Below are positions 1-11,400 of a stretch of DNA of 62,711 nucleotides, in pieces. Under the pieces are notes generated by a model, which was not told where the DNA came from, searched no databases, and saw only the letters and a list, made by a program, of their open reading frames with translations. Where the stretch lies: contig CAZNLJ010000025.1 in the NCBI GenBank assembly GCA_964573725.1, positions 1 through 62,711 on the forward strand, written 5' to 3'. This stretch comes from UBA6168 sp964573725 (lineage in GTDB: Bacteria > Bacteroidota > Bacteroidia > Chitinophagales > Saprospiraceae). Each line of letters starts with the position of its first letter. Position 1 is the first letter of the stretch. The position numbers were made by a program, and so were the translations under genes.

Positions 1-146
1 CGAAGGTTTGGTAAACGTGTTCTGACGGGACGAACGGCTACCAAATCGCAAAGGTTGGGTAACCGGCTGCTATTCCGAGCGGGAAATCCGTTGGATCGGG
101 AATTCTGACGGGACGTACGTTCACCAAATCGCAAGGTTTGGTAACC
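1..146. repeat. Short direct repeats at window edge
   Basis: Two units of about 45 bp (20-64 and 103-146) share the start TTCTGACGGGACG, the middle ACCAAATCGCAA and the end GGTAACC. They are roughly 80-85% identical by eye and start 83 bp apart. Positions 1-16 look like the tail of one more unit cut by the window edge. Each unit contains ACCAAA and TTTGGT (or TTGGGT) as a small inverted repeat, perfect at 123-128/137-142. The ACCAAATCG...CAAGGTT core resembles the left part of the small mobile element described elsewhere in this window, with its inner hairpin missing. That link is an inference. Confidence 0.6.
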
Positions 147-179
147 TAACCGAGGCTTTCCGATAGGCCTTAACTATTC

Positions 180-243
180 TGCACTATTTGTCAAAGACCG
201 TTTTTTACTACTGATTTTGCAGGATTGAGGTGCGGAAGATGAG
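180..243 (+). mobile_element. Right end of a degenerate MITE-like element
   Basis: Read on the minus strand from 243, the sequence begins CTCATCTTCCGCACC and continues with a CAATCCTGCAAAAT stretch. This matches the corresponding end of the complete element at 19177-19441 (CTCATCTCCCGCACC, then CAACCCTACAAAAT). Similarity fades after about 60 bp. The interior signature CGCCTTTTGGACAG is not present before it, so this copy is either degenerate or a variant. Its other end would lie at or beyond the window edge. Confidence 0.55.
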
Positions 244-486
244 ATTACTGGAAAACGGGAATTGGACGGACGACGGGGGATTGTTCCCGGCCGCTTGGGT
301 AGGGAATTCAGGGTTGGGACCACCGGGGTGGTGAAAGCGCTCCGTATTCCCCGCGGAGCGGATGGGGCGGGATTGGGTTCGGCTGTTCGGGATGGACAGG
401 AATGCACATACGGGGGGGTGCATCGGCAATACATCCGAGGCATCGAATCCCGTCGGATACAGGCCCGGCGGAGGGGAGCCCGATGC
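244..486. other. Intergenic, nothing recognised
   Basis: GC-rich spacer downstream of the minus-strand topoisomerase gene. I see only short weak inverted repeats, for example CGCTCCG/CGGAGCG near 338-357, with no T-tract. The short open frames in it have the composition of chance frames in GC-rich DNA. Confidence 0.5.
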
Positions 487-3189
487 TCAGAACAAAGTCC
501 CTTGTTCCCCTTTACGGATATCGAATTCGATCGTATCTCCGGTATGGATGGAAGCGTCGGGGGCGGGCATCCCGGTGTCCGTCACATCGGGGTCGGCGGT
601 CGTCGGCGGCGGGTTATCGTCCGGCGGAAGGAGGGTCACGGCCTGCAGTTTGTGTTCCACCAGCTTGTTGCCGATGGCTTTCCAGCCCTTGACATCGATG
701 AAGGCGGCCAGGTCCACGGTGGCGGACAATTTCCGGTTCTTCTCCTTGAATTCATAGCGGACGACCGGATGGTCGGCAGCCGTGGCGAAGGAGAGGCGGG
801 ACTGCTTGTGGTCGGTCAGGAAGGAGAACCGTTGGCCGGTGGTCGTCGTCTCGATGCGGAAGCGTTTGACGAGCGTCCATTCCTTGTGGCCGTCGAAATG
901 GATGGCGCTGACCACCGTATGTTCCGGGTCGAACCGGACGATATCCGCCAGGTCGTTGACTTCGAACCGTTTGGTGAGTTCGAAATCGACGATTTCGTAA
1001 CTGCCGTCCTTGTAGAGGACGAGGAGTTGGTCTCCGGTATCGAAATCCCCCAGGTAGCGGCCCCGTTCATCGGTATTGAGGCGGCCGCTCACCTCATCCA
1101 TCCAGATGCGGATAGCTCCGATGGTGGATTGACCGGCCTCTTTGAGGACGACCTTCCGGACGGGGTATTTGGTCACGATATTACCTTGGGAGCTACGGCC
1201 CTTGATTTCGAGCTCGGAGAAGCCGTAGTCGAACACCTTGATCCGGGCGGAGCAGGTCGGGCTGAGGGTGACGGTGACCAATTCCGCCTCTCCGTTCGGG
1301 TTGGCGGAGAAGTAGAGCACTTTGGAGTTCGGTTCCCCGGTGGTCAGGTCATACTCCTTGTCGCGGGTTATGGCGGTGACATTGAATCTTTTGGCCCGGC
1401 TGATTCCTTTTTTCCCATCGAGGTATATCAGGTTATAGGTAGTTCGTTCGTCCCCTTTTTTCCAGACGGCGACATGGATGACATCCTTGCCGACGAAAGT
1501 CTTGTCGGCGATCCGGGTGACGACGAAGCGGCCGTCGCGGCGGAAGACGATGATATCGTCGATATCGGAGCAATCGCAGATGAACTCCTCCTTGCGGAGG
1601 CCCATGCCGACGAATCCCTCCTTGCGGTCGGCGTACAATTTCGCGTTGGAAGCCACTACCTGGGTGACTTCGATGGCTTCGAAGCCACCGGAGATTTGGG
1701 TGCGTCGTTCGCGGCCTTTGCCGTATTTGTCCAGCAGGTGTTCATACCAGGAGATGGTATATTCCACGAGGTGAGCGAGGTGATGGCGGGTTTCCGCCAG
1801 TTCCTCGAGGGTGCGGGCGATGAGTTCGTCGGCCTTGAATGCGTTGTACCGGGAGATGCGACGGATACGGATTTCTGTCAGTCGGGTGATATCGTCATCG
1901 GTGATTTCCCGGAGGAGGGGCAGGCGCGGGTCGTTTTCGCCCGGTTGGTCGGAGGGGGTGGAAACATATTTTCGGAGTTCCGCATGGATGACCGCGACGA
2001 CCTGTTCCCAGCTGTCGCATTGTTCGATATGGTGGTAGATGCGGTTTTCCACGAAAATCTTTTCGAGGCTGGCGAACATCCATTTTTCCTCGAGTTCCTG
2101 TTGGCGGATCTGCAATTCCCACCGGAGCAGCTGTTTGGTCTGTTCGGTACAGATGCGGAGGATGTTTTCGACCGATGTGAAGACCGGTTTGTTGTCCAGG
2201 ATGACACAAGCGTTCGGAGAGATGGAGATTTCGCAATCGGTGAAGGCATACAAGGCATCGGTGGCGAGGTCCGGGGAGACGCCCGGGGCGAGTTCGATGG
2301 CGATTTCGACGGCGGCGGCGGTGTTGTCGTCGATCTTCTTGATTTTGATCTTTCCTTTCTCCGCGGCCTTGGTGATGCTGTCGATCAGGTTGGGGACGGT
2401 GGTCCCGTAGGGAATTTCCCGGATGACGAGCAGGTTCTTGTCGACCTTGTCGATTTGGGCGCGGCATTTGACCCGGCCGCCGCGTTCGCCGCCCTGGTAG
2501 TCCGAGACGTCGATGGTCCCGCCGGTCTGGAAATCAGGATACAGCCGGATAGGCTTTCCTCGGAGGACATCGATGGATGCCCGGCACAGTTCGATGAAAT
2601 TGTGGGGGAGGATCTTGGTGGACAGGCCGACGGCGATGCCGTCCACCCCCTGGGCCAGGACGAGGGGAAACTTCATGGGCAGGAAGACAGGTTCCTTCTT
2701 CCGGCCGTCGTAGCTCAGTTGCCATTGGGTGGTTTGGGGATTGAAGGCGACATCCTGGGCGAATTTTGTGAGTCTGGCTTCGATATAGCGGGCTGCCGCC
2801 GCATCGTCACCGGTCCGGAAATCGCCCCAATTCCCCTGCGTGTCGATCAGGAGTTCCCGTTGCCCCATATTGACGAGGGCTTCCCCGATGGCGGCGTCGC
2901 CATGCGGGTGGTACTGCATGGTGTTGCCGATGATGTTGGCCACCTTGTTGTAGCGGCCGTCCTCCTTTTCGAACATGGCATGCAGGATGCGCCGCTGTAC
3001 CGGTTTGAGGCCGTCCTCCATGGCGGGAACGGCCCGTTCCAGGATGACATAACTTGCGTAATCCAGGAAATAGTCCTCGTACATGCCGGAGATGGAAACC
3101 AGGAGCCCTTCCCGGTGGGCGGGGCCGGTTTGTCCGTCTTCGGCGGGGTTGCCGTTTTGGTCCGGAGGAGTGGTGCCTTTGGATGCCAT
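487..3189 (-). CDS. parC: DNA topoisomerase IV subunit A (GyrA/ParC family)
   Basis: This is the type IIA topoisomerase subunit that cuts and rejoins DNA; it should act with a ParE ATPase, not encoded in this window, to decatenate or relax chromosomes. The 900-residue protein has the breakage-reunion core at about residues 30-480, with catalytic Tyr135 in AAARYIEARL, preceded by the HPHGD motif near residue 95. A C-terminal beta-pinwheel follows at about 520-830. The classical GyrA box (QRRGGRG) is absent; only a degenerate KGRSSQGNIVTKYPV segment is visible, which favours the ParC type found in Bacteroidota over true GyrA. The start at 3189 follows a good promoter at 3293-3326. The topoisomerase family is certain; the ParC assignment rather than GyrA is an inference. 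Confidence 0.9.
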   Translation of the reverse strand: MASKGTTPPDQNGNPAEDGQTGPAHREGLLVSISGMYEDYFLDYASYVILERAVPAMEDGLKPVQRRILHAMFEKEDGRYNKVANIIGNTMQYHPHGDAAIGEALVNMGQRELLIDTQGNWGDFRTGDDAAAARYIEARLTKFAQDVAFNPQTTQWQLSYDGRKKEPVFLPMKFPLVLAQGVDGIAVGLSTKILPHNFIELCRASIDVLRGKPIRLYPDFQTGGTIDVSDYQGGERGGRVKCRAQIDKVDKNLLVIREIPYGTTVPNLIDSITKAAEKGKIKIKKIDDNTAAAVEIAIELAPGVSPDLATDALYAFTDCEISISPNACVILDNKPVFTSVENILRICTEQTKQLLRWELQIRQQELEEKWMFASLEKIFVENRIYHHIEQCDSWEQVVAVIHAELRKYVSTPSDQPGENDPRLPLLREITDDDITRLTEIRIRRISRYNAFKADELIARTLEELAETRHHLAHLVEYTISWYEHLLDKYGKGRERRTQISGGFEAIEVTQVVASNAKLYADRKEGFVGMGLRKEEFICDCSDIDDIIVFRRDGRFVVTRIADKTFVGKDVIHVAVWKKGDERTTYNLIYLDGKKGISRAKRFNVTAITRDKEYDLTTGEPNSKVLYFSANPNGEAELVTVTLSPTCSARIKVFDYGFSELEIKGRSSQGNIVTKYPVRKVVLKEAGQSTIGAIRIWMDEVSGRLNTDERGRYLGDFDTGDQLLVLYKDGSYEIVDFELTKRFEVNDLADIVRFDPEHTVVSAIHFDGHKEWTLVKRFRIETTTTGQRFSFLTDHKQSRLSFATAADHPVVRYEFKEKNRKLSATVDLAAFIDVKGWKAIGNKLVEHKLQAVTLLPPDDNPPPTTADPDVTDTGMPAPDASIHTGDTIEFDIRKGEQGTLF

Positions 3190-3292
3190 GTCGCTTAGTA
3201 TTTACCGGTAATCCGAATGCCGGTCGAACCGGCGGGTCTTTCCTGTCTGCTGTCTGCGGGCGGTTGGGGTCCGTTCGGGACCCGTCGGCAGG

Positions 3293-3326
3293 CAAAAGTA
3301 GGAAATTGTTTTGATTTAAAAACAAA
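3293..3326 (-). promoter_or_regulatory. Bacteroidota-type promoter for parC
   Basis: On the minus strand TTTG (3326-3323) is followed after 22 bp by TACTTTTG (3300-3293). This fits the Bacteroidota primary sigma consensus TTTG / TAnnTTTG with slightly long spacing. The predicted transcript would start roughly 100 bp upstream of the parC start codon. Confidence 0.6.
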
Positions 3327-3345
3327 TAGTTTTAAAAATACCGGG

Positions 3346-3897
3346 TCACGGCTTGGGCAGGAGGGGCAGGTAGCGTTCCCGGAGCAGGGCCAGGTGGTGG
3401 CGTTCGTGGCCGGCGATGATATACGCGATGGCGCGGGGGGAAGCGGGACAGCCGCTGGCGGTGCCGGTGCGGCTGAGGGCATGGGTGGGGAGGGACCGGA
3501 ACAACGACAGGGTGGCGCGGCGCACCGACCGGTATTCCGCGAGGAGGGAGGCGGGGCTACGGTACCCGGCCCCGCATTCGGCGGCGAAGGCATTCTCATC
3601 GAATCCCGGCAGGGGGGTGGTATCTCCGCGGGCGATGCGCAGCGCGCGGTAGGCGAAGACCCGTTCGCCATCGACGAGGTGGAGCACCATGGTGCGCAGG
3701 TCCCATTTGTCCGGCGCATACCGGACGGACCAGTGGGCGGCGGGGACATCCCCGAGGAGGCCGGTCAGTTCCCGGGCACCCCGTCGCAGGCATTCCAGGA
3801 TCTCTTCGTCCGGATCGATCCGCCGGACATAGGATTGGTAGAAGTCACCGTATTCGGTGTCGGGCGGGTAGGGGATGCGGGTGCGGTGTCGGGCCAT
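3346..3897 (-). CDS. DinB-like (YfiT/DinB superfamily) protein
   Basis: A 183-residue protein of the DinB four-helix-bundle superfamily, whose members are often metal-dependent transferases (for example with thiol cofactors), although most are uncharacterised. The sequence shows the family pattern: a WSVRYAPDKWDLRTMVLHLVD segment around residues 55-75 and a late HERHHLALLRERYLP segment. Together these supply the three histidines usual for metal binding (one in VLHLVD, two or three in HERHH). The length is typical. It lies 42 bp downstream of polA on the same strand and may be co-transcribed with it. The substrate is unknown. Confidence 0.8.
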   Translation of the reverse strand: MARHRTRIPYPPDTEYGDFYQSYVRRIDPDEEILECLRRGARELTGLLGDVPAAHWSVRYAPDKWDLRTMVLHLVDGERVFAYRALRIARGDTTPLPGFDENAFAAECGAGYRSPASLLAEYRSVRRATLSLFRSLPTHALSRTGTASGCPASPRAIAYIIAGHERHHLALLRERYLPLLPKP

Positions 3898-3939
3898 CGG
3901 TTCGAGTATATCGGGTGTTGGTGGAATCAGGGCAACGGG

Positions 3940-6756
<2,817 letters not shown>

Positions 6757-7021
6757 GCGACGGATGGTTTTGATTCCCGAGGGAGCGGCTTCCGCAGCGG
6801 TGGGCCTTGGTCCGCCCGACGGTGCTGCACCAGGAAGGAGCGCCGGGGGCTTTGTCCCCGGAACCGCCAAATTAGGCAAATTAGGATATCCGACGGTATT
6901 GTTTTGGGTGGGTCGGTGATGGGCTCGTAAAAAATGGCGAACTTTACCCTACCGCCCCGGAGTCGGTCCGGCCGGCCGTGGTTGGCCGCCGAAATCGTTG
7001 GTCCGGCGGCGGATGGCCGTC

Positions 7022-8344
7022 ATGTTCAAGCGCCTCTACCTAACCGACCGTTTCTTCCTGCTGTATCTGGTATCGGCGGCCTTGTTTGCCGCCGCCTATC
7101 CATTCGCTTTCCTGTTCCCGGTGGCGCTGGCGTTTTTCGTCGCGGCGGGGCTTTTCGCCGGGTGGGACCTGCTGCGGCTGTACCGGTCCGGCAGGCCGGA
7201 GGCGGTTCGGGAACTTCCCGGGGTTTTTTCGCTCGGCGACCCGCAGCAGGTCCGGCTGCGGATATCCCTGCCCCGGCGGGGCCGGTTCCTGGTGGAAGTG
7301 GTGGAGGAATTGCCCGTCCAACTCCAGATTCGGGATTTCTCCCGCGAGGTGTCCCTGGAAGGCGGCCGCGAACAGACCCTGGTCTACGATATCCGTCCCC
7401 TGGAAAGGGGGACGTACGGGTTCGGGGTCACCAACCTGTTCGTTCGGACGCCCGTCGGCTTGTTCCAACGCCGTTTCCAGGCCGGGACCCCGGCCGTGGT
7501 GCCGGTCTACCCCTCGGTCCTCCACATGCGTAACATGGAGCTCCAGGCCTTCCGGCAGGTCAGCCGCCACCAGGGATTGCGCAGGATCCGGCGGATCGGC
7601 CACAGCTATGAGTTCGAGCAAATCAAGGATTACGTTCGGGGAGACGACTACCGCAGCCTCAACTGGAAGGCGACCGGCCGGGCGAACCGGCTGATGGTGA
7701 ACCAATTTGGGGATGAGCGTTCCCAACAGGTCTACTGCCTCATCGACAAGAGCCGGGTCATGAGGAACCCCTTCGACGGACTCACCCTGATGGAATATGC
7801 CGTCAACACCACCCTGGCGCTGTCGAATATCGTCCTGCTGAAATACGACAAGGTGGGATTGGTCACGTTTTCCGATGTACTCGGGGCAACGATCAAGGCG
7901 GACCGGAAACCCCGGCAATTGTCGACCATCCTGCAGGCCTTGTACAACGAACGGGAAAGACCGGTGGAGGCCAACTACGAGCTTTTGTACCAGGTGTCCC
8001 GTAAACTCGTCAACGGCAGGAGCCTGCTGTTGTTGTTCACCCATTTCGAAAGCCTCCCGGCATTGGAAAGGGTCCTGCCCCTGCTGCGCCGCATCAACCG
8101 CCTCCACCTGCTCGTGGTGGTTTTCTTCGAAAATACGGAAATCGAGGCTTTTGCCCTCCAGCCGGCGGATACGGTGGAGGCCATCTACACCCAGACCGCC
8201 GCCCTTCGCTTCCTCGAAGGCCAACAGACGATGGCCCGGGTCCTCCGGCAACACGGTATCCAATGTGTGTTGACCCGGCCGGAACAACTTTCCGTGGCCA
8301 CCATCGGCAAGTACCTGGAACTGAAATCCAGGGGACTGATCTGA
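7022..8344 (+). CDS. DUF58 domain-containing membrane protein
   Basis: A 440-residue protein with two hydrophobic segments at the N-terminus (about residues 8-45), a linker, and a DUF58 domain with the hallmark RGDDYRSLNWKATGRANRL near residue 206. The C-terminal half resembles a von Willebrand A fold. DUF58 proteins usually work with MoxR-type AAA+ ATPases and other vWA membrane proteins, but no such partner is nearby, so its role cannot be placed from context. The ATG at 7022 is chosen because MFKRLYLTDRF leads directly into the first membrane segment; 6998 is an in-frame alternative. It ends convergently with the adhesin gene. Confidence 0.88.
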   Translation: MFKRLYLTDRFFLLYLVSAALFAAAYPFAFLFPVALAFFVAAGLFAGWDLLRLYRSGRPEAVRELPGVFSLGDPQQVRLRISLPRRGRFLVEVVEELPVQLQIRDFSREVSLEGGREQTLVYDIRPLERGTYGFGVTNLFVRTPVGLFQRRFQAGTPAVVPVYPSVLHMRNMELQAFRQVSRHQGLRRIRRIGHSYEFEQIKDYVRGDDYRSLNWKATGRANRLMVNQFGDERSQQVYCLIDKSRVMRNPFDGLTLMEYAVNTTLALSNIVLLKYDKVGLVTFSDVLGATIKADRKPRQLSTILQALYNERERPVEANYELLYQVSRKLVNGRSLLLLFTHFESLPALERVLPLLRRINRLHLLVVVFFENTEIEAFALQPADTVEAIYTQTAALRFLEGQQTMARVLRQHGIQCVLTRPEQLSVATIGKYLELKSRGLI

Positions 8345-8409
8345 GCCGGACTCCCTCGCACCCCGCCGCCCCCGTTTTCGGACGTATCCCTCCCCGTCGG
8401 GACCGGGAG

Positions 8410-8448
8410 CCGCCCGCCGCCGGTACGGGAGGCACCGGCAGCGGGCGG
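8410..8448. terminator. Strong GC hairpin between convergent genes
   Basis: CCGCCCGC (8410-8417) pairs with GCGGGCGG (8441-8448), and the inner CCGGT (8420-8424) pairs with ACCGG (8434-8438). The hairpin lies 4 bp past the stop of the minus-strand adhesin gene and 65 bp past the plus-strand DUF58 gene. There is no T-tract on either side, so termination or transcript-end protection is inferred from position and stability. Confidence 0.5.
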
Positions 8449-8452
8449 ATAC

Positions 8453-11400
8453 CTAACGCAGGATGGTGACATTCCCCTTGAGGAAGAAGGTCTGCCCGTC
8501 GAAGCAGGTGGCCTTCAGGTAGTAGCCGAACATGTCCGGCGCCAGGCGCTCTCCTTTGAAGGTCCCGTCCCAGCCGACGGACAGGTCGGTCGTTTCGAAG
8601 ACTTGCTGCCCCCAGCGGTTGTAGACGGCGAATTCCACCTGGTCGATGACGGCGCTGCGGACGTAGAGGAAGTCGTTCTCCCCGTCCCCATTCGGGGTGA
8701 AGGCATTGGGAACAAAGATATTGGGTTCCCGGCAATCGGGGCTGATGACAAAGACCGTATCGGCGCGCAGCACCTGACAGCCGGCCGGGTCCGTGACCAG
8801 GACGGAATAGCCGGTTGTTTCCGTCGGCTCCGCCAGGGGTTGGTGGCTGCCGGCATCGTCGAGCCCGTCCTCCGGTGACCATTGGTAGGTGTATCCCGGG
8901 AAAAAGGGAAGCACAAGCCGGGTGTTCTCCCCCGATCCGAGGATGATGGTATCGTCCTCCAGCAGGATGTCGCCGACCAGGTTGGCGATATCCAGGAAGC
9001 TGACCGTTGCGGATTCCGTCGCCGTACATCCGAATTGGTTGGTGGCGGTGACGGTGAAGGTGGTGGTGGCGTCGATATCCACGGTCACGACGGCACTGTC
9101 TGCATTTGCGTCGACGATGGGGCCGGCGGGGGACCACTGGTAGGAGAGGACCTGTGCGGGATCCAGGTTGGTGACCGCGATGGTCAGCGGTCCTTTTTCC
9201 ACGCAGAAGTTGAATTGGTCATCCAGGTTGGTGACGACCGGATAGGCATCCACCGTGACGCTGGCGGTATCCCGGCAACCGAGGGTGTCCGTCGCCACGG
9301 CAAAGTAGGTGACGGAAGCGGACGGGGTGACCGTCAGGGAAGGTCCGTTGCCGAGCGGGACGGTCAGCGAAGGGTCCGTACCCCAGGTGATGTCCGTCAC
9401 CAGGCTGCTTCCGGGCAGGGCCTGCAGGGTCAGGTCCGTCGCATCGCAGATCACGGTATCGGTCGGTGTGGTCTGCAGCGCGATGGCGGGGTTGACCTGC
9501 ACCTGTACCGTGCCGGTCAGCGAACAGATGTCGTTGCCGTTGAATCCCTGGATGGTGACCTGATAGAATTGGTTTTCGGTCAGGGTGGCGGTCGGGTCCG
9601 GGCAATCGGCGCAGCTGAGTCCGACGGCCGGGGTCCACTGGTAACTCAGGCCGGAGCCGGCTGCCTCGGGATTGATGGGGGTGGGTACGTCCGGGCAGAT
9701 GACGATGAGTTCGCGGAAAATCGGATCGAACACGTAGGTAGTGATGTCCAGCTCGGCCACCGTCTCGCAGCCGAACTGGTTGGAGACGGCCACGGAAAAG
9801 GTCGTTTGGGTGCCTGGTACGGTCTGGACGGTGGCGCATGCGCAGTCGGGGCAATCCAGGACGGTACCGTTTTGCCCGGCCGACCATTCGAAGACCAGGT
9901 CGTCGGTTCCGTCGAGGTTGGTGACACAGAGGTCGTAGGAAGGAGCCGGGCAGGTGTCGATGACCCCGCCGCCGGAAAGCAGGAGGTCGAGTTGCCGGTT
10001 GAACACCGACAGGGAAGTGGTGTCCGTGCATTGGTAGCTGTCCGTGGCGACGGCGAAGTAGGTATCCGCACTGTCCGGGTCTACGGAAACGGCGGGACTG
10101 TTGCCGGCGATCAGGTTGCCCTGGCCGTCATACCAGTCGATGGTGGTCGGAACGCCGTTCGTCCCGGCGACCAGCTGGATGGGTTGGCCGCAGGTCAGCG
10201 TATCCCCGGTGGTGGTGAGGGAGATCTTTTCCGGAACCACGACGGTCACCGAGCGGCTGAGCTGACAGGTGTCGAGCGTGAAAGTGGTGATGTCCACGGT
10301 ATAGGTCTGGGTGGCGGAGGGCCAGGCGGTCGGGTTGGGACTGCTCGGGTCGCTCAGGGCCAGGTCGGGTCCCCAGTTGTACAGGTATCCGCCGACGGCG
10401 CCGGGGTACAGGTCGACCGAATCTCCCGGACACAGGTAGATGGTGTCGGCCAGCGTGACGACGGGAAAGTCGAAGTTGAGCAGGGCGGAACGGGTACCTT
10501 CGCAACCATTGGAGGTGCAGACCTTGAGCGTGATGCCGAAGGGTTGTCCCGCGTAAGCGGTGAACACCGGGTTTTGTGTGGAGGCGGACTGTCCGTCCAG
10601 GGTGGTCCATTCCCAGCAGGTGATGTCGATGCTGTTGATGAACAGTTGGGTGGCATCCAGGAATTGGACCTGGATGCTGTCTTCGTCGCAGTTCAGGAAA
10701 TCATATTCGAAGTCGGTCAGGAACTGGGTTTCCTCGATCTGGATTTCCCGGAATGCCGTGTCCACGCAGGGAAGGTCGTAATCCATGGTCAGGGAAACCA
10801 GGAAGGTGCCCTCCGTCGGGTACAGGTAGCCGGGATTGGTCAGGGAGGAGCTGTCGGCGGGGGAGTTCGGGTCGCCGAAATGCCATTGGAAGGGGTGGTT
10901 GGCCGTGCCGGTGCTGAGGTTGGTGAAGCTGACCTGGAAACCGTCGCAACCGACGACGAAATCAAAATCCAGGTTTTGGTCGACATCCACGAGGGCTACG
11001 AGGACACTGTCCCGCAGTTGGCAGCCCCATTGGTTTTCCGCCTCCACATAGACCCAGCGGGTGCCCGGGACGGGGAGGTAAGCGGGGTAGGGGATATCGA
11101 CGGGGCCGTCGAAAGCGTCATCGGGCGACCAGGTGTAGGTCAGGATATCGTTCGGGTCGAGGTTGTCTGCGCCGACCTGCGGGAGCGTATCGGCGCAGAG
11201 GACCTGGTCACCGGCGGCGGCCAGGTCGACAGGCCCCCCGGTGATCCGGATGGTGTCGGCATACAGACATCCCAGGGAATCCGCTGCCTGCAGCACATAT
11301 TGCCGGTCACCGCTGACGGGGAGGGAGAGGATGTCGGTACCGGTGGCGATGACGGCTGCCGCGTCGTCGAACCAGGTCCAGCTCGCCGGCGGGAGGTCGG

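Noticed and set aside
1..146. Possible CRISPR array at the window start
   Set aside because: There are only two and a partial units, they differ from each other, the spacing is irregular (about 48 and 82 bp between unit ends), and there are no cas genes.
174..443. 89-codon minus-strand frame near the window start
   Set aside because: Pro/Ser/Arg-rich composition with no signal peptide or domain, and it overlaps the mobile-element end.
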